Source: Sulfopaludibacter sp035606355
GTDB taxonomy: Bacteria; Acidobacteriota; Terriglobia; Bryobacterales; Bryobacteraceae
Direction of reading: 5' to 3'
DNA length: 64,000 nucleotides
NCBI GenBank assembly: GCA_035606355.1
Contig: DATNFO010000025.1
Span: 1-64,000 of the forward strand
This document shows, one piece after another, positions 42,754-51,749 of this stretch (position 1 is the stretch's first letter; every line of letters begins with the position of its first letter). Both the position numbers and the translations under genes were made by a program. Under the pieces are notes generated by a model. It did no database searches. It was not told where the DNA came from and saw only the letters and a program-made list of their open reading frames with translations.

Positions 42754-43707
42754 ATGAAATTGGCCATAGAGGCGCGCGACGTCCGGGAGGCGGCGCAGCG
42801 CATTGGAGCGCTGGCGCGGCGGACTCCGGTGGTAACGAATGAGGCTTTCGACGCGGCGGCCGGCCGGCGGGTGTTCTTCAAATGCGAGAATCTGCAGCGC
42901 GGCGGCGCGTTTAAAATTCGCGGGGCGTCGAATCTGATTCTGTCGCTGCCGAAGGAGTCGCTGGCGCGCGGAGTGGTTACGTACTCGTCGGGAAATCATG
43001 CGCAGGCGGTGGCGATCGCGTGCAAGCATGTGGGCGCGCAGGCGACGATCGTCATGCCCGTCGATGCGCCGAAGGCGAAGATGGAGGCCACCCGGTCATA
43101 CGGGGCGAAGATCGTCACTTACGACCGTTTCACGGAGAGCCGGGAAGCGATTGCCGGAGGAATTCTGAAGGTGACCGGCGGAACGCTCGTGCCGCCGTTC
43201 GATCATCCGATGATCATGGCGGGGCAGGGCACGGCGGCGATGGAACTGCTCGACGAGGCGGGGCCGCTCGACGCGGTGCTGACACCGGTGGGCGGCGGTG
43301 GATTGCTGTCGGGGACGGCGACGATTGCGCGCGATCTGCATCCGGGAATTCGCGTCTTTGGATGCGAGCCGGAGGGCGCGAACGATACGTTTCTGTCATT
43401 CGTGGCTGGGGAACGGATTGCGGTGGCGCATCCCGATACGATCGCCGATGGCTTGCGGTCGGCGAAACCAGGCGAGTTGACGTTCCCGGTGGTGAAGAGC
43501 CTCGTCGAGCGGATCCTGCTGGTGAGCGACGACGAGATTCGCGCGGCTGTGAAGTTTCTGCTGATGAATTTGAAGGTGCTGGTGGAGCCGAGCGGGGCGG
43601 TTCCAGCGGCTGCGCTGCTGGCGGGGAAAGTGCCGAAGGAGATTGGTGCGGTCGGGGTGGTGATTTCGGGCGGGAACGTGGATTTCGAGGATCTCCGGGG
43701 CTACTGA
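42754..43707 (+). CDS. PLP-dependent threonine/serine dehydratase family enzyme
   Basis: 317 residues, matching catabolic threonine dehydratases and serine racemases rather than the longer regulated IlvA. The PLP lysine is in GGAFKIRGASN, the asparagine loop is SSGNHAQAVA, and the phosphate cup is VGGGGLLSG. No ACT domain is present. Likely reactions are dehydration of L-threonine/serine to the oxoacid, hydroxyaspartate cleavage or serine racemisation. ATG 42754 is chosen over an earlier start at 42715 because the family N-terminus begins there. Confidence 0.9.
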   Translation: MKLAIEARDVREAAQRIGALARRTPVVTNEAFDAAAGRRVFFKCENLQRGGAFKIRGASNLILSLPKESLARGVVTYSSGNHAQAVAIACKHVGAQATIVMPVDAPKAKMEATRSYGAKIVTYDRFTESREAIAGGILKVTGGTLVPPFDHPMIMAGQGTAAMELLDEAGPLDAVLTPVGGGGLLSGTATIARDLHPGIRVFGCEPEGANDTFLSFVAGERIAVAHPDTIADGLRSAKPGELTFPVVKSLVERILLVSDDEIRAAVKFLLMNLKVLVEPSGAVPAAALLAGKVPKEIGAVGVVISGGNVDFEDLRGY

Positions 43708-43770
43708 CCAGGGTGCGCCGAGAGGGCGCAGACAAGGCGGACGAGAGTGCGCAGTGGTACTCTGTCCAGC

Positions 43771-44361
43771 ATGTGGAAGCTACTGGTACTCCTCGTTGTT
43801 TGTTCTGTTTCCGCGGCCGGCCAGACCGCGGTCAATACGATTACGGTTACGGCTTACCGCAATAGCACCGCCGCTCCGGACCTGGTGGCGTTCACCGTGG
43901 CTGTAGATGCTCCGATTTCCATGACTCGCGACGACGTGATTGCCGCGCTGCAGGGTTCGGGCATCGGCCTTGCGAACTTCCAGAGCGTGTATTCGACTTT
44001 TACGTACACGGCCGACAACCAGCAGGTGCAGCAACTGGAGTGGTCGTTCAGCGTGACGACTCCTCTCGCGGCATTGAAGGACGGCATCGCCAGCCTCGCC
44101 GCTCTCAAGCAAAGTCTTGCCAAGAGCGGCCTGGCGCTCTCCTTTATGATTCAAGGAACACAGACATCGGCGGCGGCGGCGCAGGCGCATCCATGCTCGC
44201 AGGCCGGGCTTTTAGCGGACGCTCGCGCGCAGGCTCAGAGCATCGCGGCATTGGCGACCATGCGCGTGCTGGCGGTTGTCTCGATGGCGACTTCGGTTGC
44301 GGACGTGACTCCCGGCAATTGCTCGCTGAGCGTGAAATTCGCGCTGGGGCCAGCGATATGA
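43771..44361 (+). CDS. Secreted SIMPL-like (DUF541-type) protein, first paralogue
   Basis: 196 residues from ATG 43771, with a signal peptide ending near Ala-Gly-Gln. The pattern NTITVTAYRNSTAAPDLVAFTVAVDAP, followed by alternating helices and strands with a QLEWSFSVTTPL strand and a conserved alanine-rich DARAQAQSIAAL helix, resembles SIMPL-domain proteins. It likely acts in the periplasm; function unknown. Two cysteines could form a disulphide. It overlaps the next gene by 4 bp (ATGA), and both encode related proteins. Confidence 0.75.
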   Translation: MWKLLVLLVVCSVSAAGQTAVNTITVTAYRNSTAAPDLVAFTVAVDAPISMTRDDVIAALQGSGIGLANFQSVYSTFTYTADNQQVQQLEWSFSVTTPLAALKDGIASLAALKQSLAKSGLALSFMIQGTQTSAAAAQAHPCSQAGLLADARAQAQSIAALATMRVLAVVSMATSVADVTPGNCSLSVKFALGPAI

Positions 44362-45038
44362 GAGCGCTCTTGTTGACGGCGCTGTTCGCGGCGGCGGTTT
44401 GGGCGCAGGCGGATAACACGATCACAGTTAGCGCATTCCGCGCCGCCTACCAAGCGGATACGGCGGTGGGTTCGGTGACGGTGCAAGCCCCGGCTTCGGC
44501 GAGTGCGGACGATGTGCTGGCTGTGCTTCCGGGCTCTGGCATCACTCTGGCGGATCTTTCTCCGGGGTTCAATGCGTGGTTCCAGACCGTGTCACCCGGT
44601 TCCTCGACGGACGGGGGAGGGTTCCCGTGGACGTTCGCGCGGACGGCGCCGATTGCATCCATGACCACGGTGATCGCGGCTCTCGATGCTGACGCTGCGA
44701 AGGCGAAGAAGAACGGCGCAGGGTACTCGGTCGACTATTCCGTTTCGCAGAACACGCAGTCGCCGAACGCGGCTGCGTGTCCGTATGCGGCTCTGTTGAG
44801 CGATGCGCGGTCGCAGGCCACCTTGCTTGCGGCGGCCGCGGGGGTGAGAGCCGGGGACGTGGTGAGTATTTCGGACGGCAGCGACTCGGCGAGCCCGGTG
44901 GGAGGCGTTGGGGTTCCTACGGCAGCGTACGTTTACGACCCGCTTCTTGGCGTGGCGGGGAACATGGTGGCCACTATATTTACGAGCCCTCGTCCGGGTT
45001 GCTCTCTCGTTATCGGCTTTGCTCTGCTTTCGCTTTAA
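44358..45038 (+). CDS. Secreted SIMPL-like (DUF541-type) protein, second paralogue
   Basis: 226 residues starting in the ATGA overlap with the previous gene. The signal peptide ends at AVWAQA. NTITVSAFRAAYQADTAVGSVTV aligns with the equivalent strand in the first protein, and the helix SDARSQATLLAAAAGV matches DARAQAQSIAAL. A GSITLADLSPG-type turn is also shared. It is about 30 residues longer, with an extra Gly/Ser/Val-rich loop (about 175-205). The tandem arrangement suggests duplication and perhaps a heteromeric pair. Confidence 0.75.
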   Translation: MRALLLTALFAAAVWAQADNTITVSAFRAAYQADTAVGSVTVQAPASASADDVLAVLPGSGITLADLSPGFNAWFQTVSPGSSTDGGGFPWTFARTAPIASMTTVIAALDADAAKAKKNGAGYSVDYSVSQNTQSPNAAACPYAALLSDARSQATLLAAAAGVRAGDVVSISDGSDSASPVGGVGVPTAAYVYDPLLGVAGNMVATIFTSPRPGCSLVIGFALLSL

Positions 45039-45042
45039 GAAT

Positions 45043-45070
45043 GTGACCGGTCTGGAGACCGGTCATTACC
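45043..45070. repeat. Palindromic repeat GTGACCGGTCTGGAGACCGG at the typA 3' end
   Basis: This second member of the family at 38209-38236 has the form GACCGGTC-TGGA-GACCGGTC followed by ATTACC. The TTA at 45066-45068 gives the TAA stop of typA on the minus strand. Confidence 0.8.
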
Positions 45071-46874
45071 TTTGATTCGATTTGAGGATCTTTTTTCGGA
45101 GGCGAATCGAGGTCGGGGTGACTTCGACGAATTCGTCGTCGCGGATGAATTCGATGGCCTGTTCGAGGTTCAGGATGCGCGGCGGCACCAGGCGGATGGC
45201 TTCGTCAGCGGTGCTGGCTCGCATGTTCGTGAGCTTCTTTTCCTTGACGATGTTGACGTCCAGGTCGCTCTCTCTCGCGTTCTCGCCGACGATCATGCCC
45301 TCGTAGACTTCGGTTCCCGGGGTCACGAAGATTTCTCCGCGCTCCTGAAGATTGAAGGTCGCGTAGCCGGTGACTTTACCGGGACGATCCGCCACAAGTG
45401 AGCCGGTGGGACGGCTCGGGATTTCGCCCTGCCAATCGATGTAGCCGTGGAAGAGCGAGTTCATGATGGCGGTGCCGCGCGTGTCGGTCAGGATTTCGCT
45501 GCGCAGGCCGATGAGGCCGCGCGAGGGGATGTGGAACTCGAGGCGAACGCGGCCGGAGCCGTTGTTGATCATCTTCGCCATCTTGCCCTTGCGCGAGCCG
45601 AGTTTCTCGATTACTACGCCCAGGAAACTTTCCGGGCAATCGATGACCAGGAGTTCGACCGGCTCCTGCAGTTTACCTTCAATGGTGCGGGTGAGGATCT
45701 CGGGTTTACCCACCATCAACTCGTAGCCTTCGCGGCGCATCATTTCGATGAGAATGGCGAGCTGCAGTTCGCCTCGTCCCATCACCTTGAACGTGTCGTG
45801 GCCGAGCTCTTCCACGCGGATGGAGACGTTCGTCAGCAGTTCGCGGTCGAGCCGCTCGCGCAGGTTGCGTGAGGTGACCCACTGACCCTCGCGGCCGGAG
45901 AACGGCGATGTGTTAATGGTGAATGCCATCGCGATGGTGGGCTCATCGATGTGAATGGGCGGCAGAGCCATCGGATTTTCGGCGCTGGTGACGGTCTCGC
46001 CGATGGTGATGCCTTCCACGCCTGCGATCGCCAGAATGTCGCCGGGGCGGCCCGTGGTTTCGTCCACGCGCTTCAGACCTTCGAACGAATAGAGCTTGGT
46101 GATTTTGGTGTTCTGCATCGAGCCGTTGCGCTTGGCGATGGCGATGGGATCGGTCAATCTCAGAGTGCCTTCGAAAACGCGGCCGATACCGAGGCGTCCC
46201 AGATAATCGCTGTAATCGAGATTGGCGATGAGCATTTGCGGGACGGCTTCGGGGTCGCCGACGGGCGCGGGAATGTGCTTGAGGATGGCGTCGAACAGCG
46301 GCCGCAGATTGGTCGACGGGTCCTCCATGGTTTTCTTGGCGATCCCGGTCTTCGCGATTGTGTAGAGGACGGGGAAGTCGAGTTGGTCTTCGGTAGCGTC
46401 AAGGTCGATGAACAGGTCGTAAACCTCGTTGAGCACTTCCTGCACACGCGCGTCGGGCCGATCGATTTTGTTGATGACGACGATCGGCGGGAGCCCGGCC
46501 TCCAGGGCCTTTGAAAGCACGTAACGGGTTTGCGGCAGCGGGCCTTCGCTCGCGTCCACAAGCAGCATGACGCCATCGACGATCTTCAGCGCACGCTCTA
46601 CCTCGCCGCCGAAATCGCTGTGGCCAGGCGTATCGACGATGTTGATCTTGACGCCCTGAAAGCGGATGCCGGTGATCTTGGCGAGGATGGTGATGCCGCG
46701 CTCTCGCTCCAGTTCATTGGAGTCCATGACGCGCTCGGCATGCTCTTCATTCTCACGCCAGATGCCGCTTTGGCTGAGCATGGCGTCGACGAGCGTGGTC
46801 TTGCCATGATCGACGTGCGCGATGATGGCGATGTTGCGAATGGTGTCGTTCGTTGTGTGGTTGCTACTCTTCAT
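45066..46874 (-). CDS. typA: Ribosome-associated GTPase TypA/BipA
   Basis: 602 residues. The G-domain motifs are complete: AHVDHGKTTL (G1), RGITI (G2), DTPGHSDF (G3), NKIDRPDA (G4). The EF-G-like domains III and V and the TypA-specific C-terminal domain follow. It helps 50S assembly and translation under stress such as cold. Its start overlaps the end of the ABC permease gene by 11 bp. The stop codon lies within a palindromic repeat. Confidence 0.96.
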   Translation of the reverse strand: MKSSNHTTNDTIRNIAIIAHVDHGKTTLVDAMLSQSGIWRENEEHAERVMDSNELERERGITILAKITGIRFQGVKINIVDTPGHSDFGGEVERALKIVDGVMLLVDASEGPLPQTRYVLSKALEAGLPPIVVINKIDRPDARVQEVLNEVYDLFIDLDATEDQLDFPVLYTIAKTGIAKKTMEDPSTNLRPLFDAILKHIPAPVGDPEAVPQMLIANLDYSDYLGRLGIGRVFEGTLRLTDPIAIAKRNGSMQNTKITKLYSFEGLKRVDETTGRPGDILAIAGVEGITIGETVTSAENPMALPPIHIDEPTIAMAFTINTSPFSGREGQWVTSRNLRERLDRELLTNVSIRVEELGHDTFKVMGRGELQLAILIEMMRREGYELMVGKPEILTRTIEGKLQEPVELLVIDCPESFLGVVIEKLGSRKGKMAKMINNGSGRVRLEFHIPSRGLIGLRSEILTDTRGTAIMNSLFHGYIDWQGEIPSRPTGSLVADRPGKVTGYATFNLQERGEIFVTPGTEVYEGMIVGENARESDLDVNIVKEKKLTNMRASTADEAIRLVPPRILNLEQAIEFIRDDEFVEVTPTSIRLRKKILKSNQR

Positions 46875-49356
46875 GAATCACTTCGATCGGGTTGAGTCGC
46901 GAGGCGACTCGCGCTGGGTACAGTCCGGCCAATACGGTGACGCACCACACCAGCAGCAATGCGCCTGCAAGCAGTCCTAGAGGGGGATGAAACTGGATAG
47001 TCCAGCCGAAGCTCTGCTTATTGACTACGAATATTAATAGTAGCGAAAGTGCGAACCCTAAAGCCAGTCCTATTGCCGACGCGAAGAGCGCGAGCAGCCC
47101 GGCTTCTGTGAGAATCATGTTCCGAATCTGCGCCGCGGACGCTCCGAGGTAGCGCAGAAGGCCGAGTTCGCGGCGGCGGTCGAGCACGAGAGCGAGCAGC
47201 GCGTTGGCGGCTCCGAGCATGGCGACCAGGATGGCCACGGCTTCGAGGGCCCAAGTGATCGCGAAGGTGCGGTCGAAGACTTCCATGGAGGCGCGGCGAA
47301 GCTCGGCATTGGCCGCGACGGCGAGACCGAGTCCGGCAGTGCGGCGTTCGACCTCGCGCTGCACGGTGGAGAGGGCTGCGCCCGGTGCAAGGTATATGGC
47401 CGCGTTGGTGGCGGGCTGGTTGGGCAGATATTTGAGCAGGGTGGAGTTGTCTACGATCAGGTAGCCCTGGCTGGTGGAGTAATCGTAGTAGATGCCGGCT
47501 ATGGTGAGGGTGACGCTGTGATCGCCGAGCGGGATGGAGACGCGGTCGCCGGGCCGTAGGTGGAAGCGATTCGCGAAGGGCTCGGAAACGATGGCGCGGT
47601 CGTGGTGGGGTAGGGAGCGAAGGACGGCGGCGCGGTCTTCGCCGCGCAGGAAGCGGAGGCGGCCGTTGCGGCGCACGATCTCGATGTTGCCCGCGCCGAG
47701 GGTGGCGCGCTCGCCGCGAAAGTGGAGTGGGAGCGCGTGGAACAGGTCGACGGCAGCGATTCCAGGGACGTTGCCGAGGAGGTCCGGCGTCTGCGGGGGC
47801 AGCGGCGGGAATTCGCCGGCGGAGGCGGGCACGGCGGGTCGAATGTAAAGATCGGCCCGCAGTTGAATGTCGAGCCAGAGCGCGACGGTTTCGCGGAAGC
47901 TGCCGACCATGATCCCGACACTGGCCATCATGGCGATCGCCGTGGCGAGGGCGGCGGCGACGACGCTGGTGCGTGAGAGCGATGCGTTGAGGCTGCGCGA
48001 GGCGAGCAGCGTTTCGGCGCGGCGGGCGGCGAGCGCACGGATGACGCGATTGATGGCGAGAACGGAGGCGGGCGCGGCTAGCGCTGCTGCGGCGATGGCA
48101 AGGAGCGCGGCCGCATAACCGAATATCGGGAATCCGTCGATGGGAGGCGCCTGGGACGCGGCGCTCGCAAGAAGGGCGCAGATCGCGGACCATACCAGTG
48201 CCCGGCGCCAGCGAAGGCGCGCGTGAAATTCGTGCGCGCCGCGCCCCATGGCTTCGGTGGGCGCCACCCGCATGGCTTCACGCGCCGGAGCGAATGCGGA
48301 TGCAAACGCCACGGCGATGCCAGTGAGAAGGCCCGCCGCGATCTTGGCGGGTGTAAGGGCGACCGGCGTGGGCCTGCTGGTGGTGAAGAGAGCGTTCACG
48401 GTCGCCGAAATCGTTTCGACTGTAGCGGCGGCGAGCAGGCGCCCGAGTGCGACTCCGATCGCCGCCCCCGCCAACCCGAGCAGCATTGCTTCGGCGAGGA
48501 AGAGGAAGAACACGGTTCCGCGTGACGCTCCCACGGCGCGCAGCACTCCGATTTCACCGCGCCTGCGCACGACGCTCACCGATATCGTGTTGTAGATCAG
48601 GAACGCGCCAACTACCAGGGAGATGTAGCTCAGCACTCTCAGGTTCCACTTGAATGCTCGCAGCATGTGCTGGTTCTCTTCGCTGCGTGCGCCGGGACGC
48701 TGGACGAGGTACGAAGGCGGGAGCACCCGGCGAATGGCGGTTTCGATGGCCGGAAAATCGCCGTCGCGCGGCACAGTCACATCGATGCGGTCGAGCTTGC
48801 CGTAGCGATTCAGAAGCTGCTGCGCGCCGGCAATGTCGATGAGCAGGAACTCGGCAGGGCCGGCATCGACGGTGCCGGCGACGGAAAGCTCGCGGCGCGT
48901 TCCGGTGAGATTCACGGTAATCCGCGAGGGATGATTGAGGCGCTCCGCTAGTGCGGATGAGAGCACAGCGGGCGTGCTGCCGGCGGCGGGCGCTTCGTCG
49001 AGGTGCGAGGTCGCAGGATTGGCAGCGGCGACGGCATCGACGCCATAGAGGGGGAAGGAGCCGACGTGGGGAATGGTGGCCTGCGCTTCGACGATAGGCG
49101 CGAAGTGGGCGGTGAGTGGAAGCGCATCGAGCCGCGCGATCCACTGTTCGTCGACACCGCCGACCGCCGAGATCTCAAGGTCCGTGGCGCCTGCGACCGT
49201 GGCGAGCGAGGACTGAAAGGATCCGGTCGCAGCATCGCCGGCGAGATCGATGGCGATGATTACGGCGACCCCGAGTGCGACCGAAAGGATCGAGAGAATG
49301 GTGCGCAGCAGGTCGCGGCGCAGCGGGCGGAGGATGAGCGTGCGGAAGAGCCTCAT
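46864..49356 (-). CDS. ABC transporter permease with two FtsX domains
   Basis: 830 residues. Two periplasmic MacB-like domains and two FtsX membrane cores can be seen: one helix near the N-terminus (about 18-40), three around residues 240-375, a central pair with further helices at about 400-500, and a final set at 700-830. The double-FtsX plan matches the YbbP/LolC-like exporters that act with a LolD/YbbA-type ATPase. The permease and ATPase genes overlap by 4 bp. Likely roles are lipoprotein or lipid handling; the cargo cannot be told from sequence. Confidence 0.87.
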   Translation of the reverse strand: MRLFRTLILRPLRRDLLRTILSILSVALGVAVIIAIDLAGDAATGSFQSSLATVAGATDLEISAVGGVDEQWIARLDALPLTAHFAPIVEAQATIPHVGSFPLYGVDAVAAANPATSHLDEAPAAGSTPAVLSSALAERLNHPSRITVNLTGTRRELSVAGTVDAGPAEFLLIDIAGAQQLLNRYGKLDRIDVTVPRDGDFPAIETAIRRVLPPSYLVQRPGARSEENQHMLRAFKWNLRVLSYISLVVGAFLIYNTISVSVVRRRGEIGVLRAVGASRGTVFFLFLAEAMLLGLAGAAIGVALGRLLAAATVETISATVNALFTTSRPTPVALTPAKIAAGLLTGIAVAFASAFAPAREAMRVAPTEAMGRGAHEFHARLRWRRALVWSAICALLASAASQAPPIDGFPIFGYAAALLAIAAAALAAPASVLAINRVIRALAARRAETLLASRSLNASLSRTSVVAAALATAIAMMASVGIMVGSFRETVALWLDIQLRADLYIRPAVPASAGEFPPLPPQTPDLLGNVPGIAAVDLFHALPLHFRGERATLGAGNIEIVRRNGRLRFLRGEDRAAVLRSLPHHDRAIVSEPFANRFHLRPGDRVSIPLGDHSVTLTIAGIYYDYSTSQGYLIVDNSTLLKYLPNQPATNAAIYLAPGAALSTVQREVERRTAGLGLAVAANAELRRASMEVFDRTFAITWALEAVAILVAMLGAANALLALVLDRRRELGLLRYLGASAAQIRNMILTEAGLLALFASAIGLALGFALSLLLIFVVNKQSFGWTIQFHPPLGLLAGALLLVWCVTVLAGLYPARVASRLNPIEVIHEE

Positions 49357-50033
49357 GCGCGTTCGATCGATTCGATGCGGCCGTCGCGCATACGGACGCG
49401 TGCGCCGGCGATGGCGGCGGCTTCCACGCTGTGCGTGGCCATCAGCACGGTAGCGCCGTAGCGCGAGGCGCTTTCGCGGATGAGGGAGAGCACTTGATCG
49501 CCGCTCGCAGTGTCGAGATTGCCGGTGGGCTCGTCGGCGATCAGAAGGTCGGGGGAGTGGACGAGGGCGCGCGCGATGGCGACCCGCTGCATCTGACCGC
49601 CGGAAAGCTGGTACGGGAGGCTCGAGGCTTTTTCGGGGAGGCCGACCCAGTCGAGGCGTTCGAGGGCGGTTTGGCGCGGGTTCTTGGCCCCGGAAAGGAG
49701 TAGGGGGAGTTCGATGTTCTCGACGGCGGTGAGGGTGGGAAGAAGTTGAAAGAATTGAAAGACGAAGCCGATGCGGTTGCGCCGGAGGCCGGTGAGTTCG
49801 GCTTCGGAGAGCGCGGAGGTGGAGCGGCCGTCGATGCGCACGTCGCCGGAAGTCGGAAAGTCCATTGCGCCGGCGAGGTTGAGGAGCGTGGTTTTGCCGC
49901 AGCCGCTACGCCCGAGGAGGGCAGTGATGGTCGCGGGTTGGAGGGCGAGGGAAACGGAGTGCAGCACCGGCACGGGTTGGCCTTCGCTCGAATAGGTCTT
50001 GGAAACGGAGTCGAGTTCCAGGCGCGGGGGCAT
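49353..50033 (-). CDS. ABC transporter ATP-binding protein (LolD/MacB-like)
   Basis: 226 residues. Walker A is GRSGCGKTT, the Q-loop is VFQFFQLLPTL, the signature is LSGGQMQRVAIARAL, Walker B LLIADEPTGNLD and the H-loop MATHS. The FQFFQLLPTLTAVEN region places it in the LolD/YbbA subgroup. It powers the adjacent 830-residue permease. It is the first gene of an ATPase-permease-typA run. Confidence 0.95.
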   Translation of the reverse strand: MPPRLELDSVSKTYSSEGQPVPVLHSVSLALQPATITALLGRSGCGKTTLLNLAGAMDFPTSGDVRIDGRSTSALSEAELTGLRRNRIGFVFQFFQLLPTLTAVENIELPLLLSGAKNPRQTALERLDWVGLPEKASSLPYQLSGGQMQRVAIARALVHSPDLLIADEPTGNLDTASGDQVLSLIRESASRYGATVLMATHSVEAAAIAGARVRMRDGRIESIERA

Positions 50034-50078
50034 TCGTTCTTATTTTATGGGCGGGGTTCGGGGATTGCGCAGCCCCGT

Positions 50079-50347
50079 TCACCATGGAGACACAGAGGGC
50101 GCTTAGAGGGCACAGAGAAGAGGGGGAAAGGGCTGTTGTCCACGGAGGACTCCATTCGCCTTTCGATGCACCTTTTACCGCTTCCTTACGGTCTCCTTAC
50201 GGTCGCGGCTCCGTTAGCAGCATCAACCACTTACGGAGCCGTGACCGTGAGGGAGCGGTAAAAGGTGCCGGGGATTCGAGTGCCTTTCGACGCAGAGGTT
50301 GGCGTTCTCTGTGATCTCTCTGAGACCTCCGTGTCTCTGTGGTGAGA
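50079..50347. repeat. Nested inverted repeats, composite palindromic element
   Basis: An inner pair, 50168-50214 and 50233-50278 (GCACCTTTTACCGCT... / ...AGCGGTAAAAGGTGC), is imperfect because the left arm has an 11-bp tandem duplication of TCCTTACGGTC. An outer pair, CACCATGGAGACACAGAGG (50079-50097) and its relative at 50329-50347, matches at 16 of 19 positions. No gene is present in 50034-50439. The outer motif is of the gagacacagagg style seen in many genomes. Confidence 0.8.
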
Positions 50348-50401
50348 TTTCACCGCCGCTCCCCAAAAAACAATTCCCACGGCAAATGTTTTCTGCTATT
50401 C

Positions 50402-50436
50402 TATAATCGCTCTGGAAACCGACAATCCGCGCGAGG
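50402..50436 (+). promoter_or_regulatory. Candidate -10 and ribosome binding site for the HTH protein gene
   Basis: A perfect TATAAT lies at 50402-50407 with no clear -35. GAGG (50433-50436) sits only 3 nt before the ATG at 50440, closer than ideal. Confidence 0.4.
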
Positions 50437-50439
50437 ATT

Positions 50440-50925
50440 ATGGAAACAGCCGCACAAGGCAATCTGACTCGCGATGAAATGGAAAGCAGACGTCTGCTGG
50501 CCGCTGACGACCTGCAAAGGGGGCTCTCGCAGTCCCAAGTCGCACGTAAATTCGGGGTGAGCCGGACGACGGCTTCCCGATGGCACCGTGCATTGAGCGG
50601 TAGAGGCGTGGAGGCGCTGCGGAAACGCAGGGCTCCCGGCCGCCCCAGCCGTCTGAATTCCGAACAACTCCGTTCGGTCGCGGAGGTTTACCAGGCCGGA
50701 CCGCGCGCGGCGGGCTTCGATTCCGAACGGTGGACCACAGCACGGTTCGCCGACGCCATCCATGCCAGGTTCGGTGTGCGGTATGATCCGGATCATGTCG
50801 GACGCATCATGCACCGGTTGGGGCTGCGCGAACGTACGCGCTCACGCCGCCGGCTGGCCGACGTGATCTACGCGCACTATGCTCCCGCTGCTTTGACGCA
50901 CGCCGAAGCAACCACGGCGCTCTAA
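50440..50925 (+). CDS. Orphan helix-turn-helix protein resembling the IS630 transposase N-terminus
   Basis: 161 residues. A helix-turn-helix (about 25-52, LSQSQVARKFGVSRTTASRW) is followed by a basic linker (RKRRAPGRPSRLN) and a second winged-helix region (ARFGVRYDPDHVGRIMHRLG), the arrangement of the DNA-binding half of IS630/Tc1-type transposases. The DDE catalytic half is absent; the protein ends in an unrelated Ala-rich tail after about residue 140. It may be a remnant or a domesticated regulator. The position next to nested palindromes suggests it could bind them, but this is untested. Confidence 0.75.
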   Translation: METAAQGNLTRDEMESRRLLAADDLQRGLSQSQVARKFGVSRTTASRWHRALSGRGVEALRKRRAPGRPSRLNSEQLRSVAEVYQAGPRAAGFDSERWTTARFADAIHARFGVRYDPDHVGRIMHRLGLRERTRSRRRLADVIYAHYAPAALTHAEATTAL

Positions 50926-50982
50926 GGCGCGCGGCGGAACGGTAGCGCGGCTGCGCTCATGCGCCACGGGTGTGCCGCGCGT

Positions 50983-51246
50983 TCACGAACGCGAGATCTT
51001 GCGTGCTTTGAGGAGCGAACTCAGGCCGTAAAACAGCAGGATTGCGGTGCATGTGCCCGAGACCACGAGCGGCAGGAATTCGCCGGCGCGGTAGTAGTGA
51101 TATCCCCGGCTGCCGCAGAGAATCGCCAATACCATGAAAAGAAAGCCGATTACCTGGTGCCAAAGGCTATGGATCGGTTTTACGACGGCGGGAACGACGT
51201 GCTTGACGAAGATCTTGCCGTGCCGGACTGCCTGGCGTTGCCACAC
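50983..51246 (-). CDS. Small two-helix membrane protein
   Basis: 87 residues with a GTG start that is uncertain because no clear ribosome binding site precedes it. Two hydrophobic helices lie at about 32-48 and 58-76; the N-terminus is basic with several His, and the C-terminus is KARKISRS. No family was recognised. It is isolated between the HTH gene and the acidic small protein gene, with 187 bp upstream that contain nothing identifiable. Confidence 0.55.
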   Translation of the reverse strand: MWQRQAVRHGKIFVKHVVPAVVKPIHSLWHQVIGFLFMVLAILCGSRGYHYYRAGEFLPLVVSGTCTAILLFYGLSSLLKARKISRS

Positions 51247-51434
51247 TATTTCATCGTAACAAAAGCTTCACAGGTACCCGTTCCACCCTCATGTACGGCT
51301 GGTAAATTGCCGATACAAATAAGTGTGCGGCTTGTGAACCGGGCGGTGCTCCACTACAATCGAAACGGGTGGAGGCAGACCCAACGGGTGGAACGCCGGC
51401 GTAGCGCGGCACGTCCGCCATTAAGGGAGTATCT

Positions 51435-51749
51435 GTGGAAGAGCCATTGAAGCATCTCATGCAGGAATTGGGAAACGCCATCAACGATTCCCTTTCCGAA
51501 TCCGACCGAATCGCGGAGGCGATCGGCGAGATCAAGAGAGCCGGCTATGACGTTTTCCTGGTGCTGGAAGCGACTATCGGCTTTAACCGGAGAGATGAGG
51601 ACAGCGAGGACGAGGACGAAGAAATCGAAATTACCGAAGAGCCGCAGCCGAAGCGCACCTTCGATGCAACCGGTAAGATCAAGTTCACGTCCCAGGACCA
51701 TCGCTTTCTACGCGCTCTGAAGATCGCAGTGGACGACGAGAACCGCTAA
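51435..51749 (+). CDS. Small acidic cytoplasmic protein
   Basis: 104 residues from a GTG (51435) preceded by AAGGGAG. An N-terminal helical part (HLMQELGNAINDSLSES... IAEAIGEIKRAGYDVFLVLEA) is followed by an extremely acidic linker (about 50-70, Asp/Glu-rich) and a short Lys/Phe-rich end (DATGKIKFTSQDHRFLRALKI). No enzymatic motif is visible. Proteins of this shape occur in Acidobacteria without assigned function. Its stop interlocks with the stop of the convergent glycosyltransferase gene (CTAA). Confidence 0.7.
   Translation: MEEPLKHLMQELGNAINDSLSESDRIAEAIGEIKRAGYDVFLVLEATIGFNRRDEDSEDEDEEIEITEEPQPKRTFDATGKIKFTSQDHRFLRALKIAVDDENR

Noticed and set aside
42709..43029. N-terminal extension of the DMT transporter
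   Set aside because: The upstream 107 residues are Arg-rich antisense of the PLP enzyme gene and contain no membrane helix.
50440..50925. Complete IS630 insertion sequence
   Set aside because: Only the DNA-binding half is encoded, no DDE domain follows in any frame, and no matching terminal repeats with TA duplications could be recognised.
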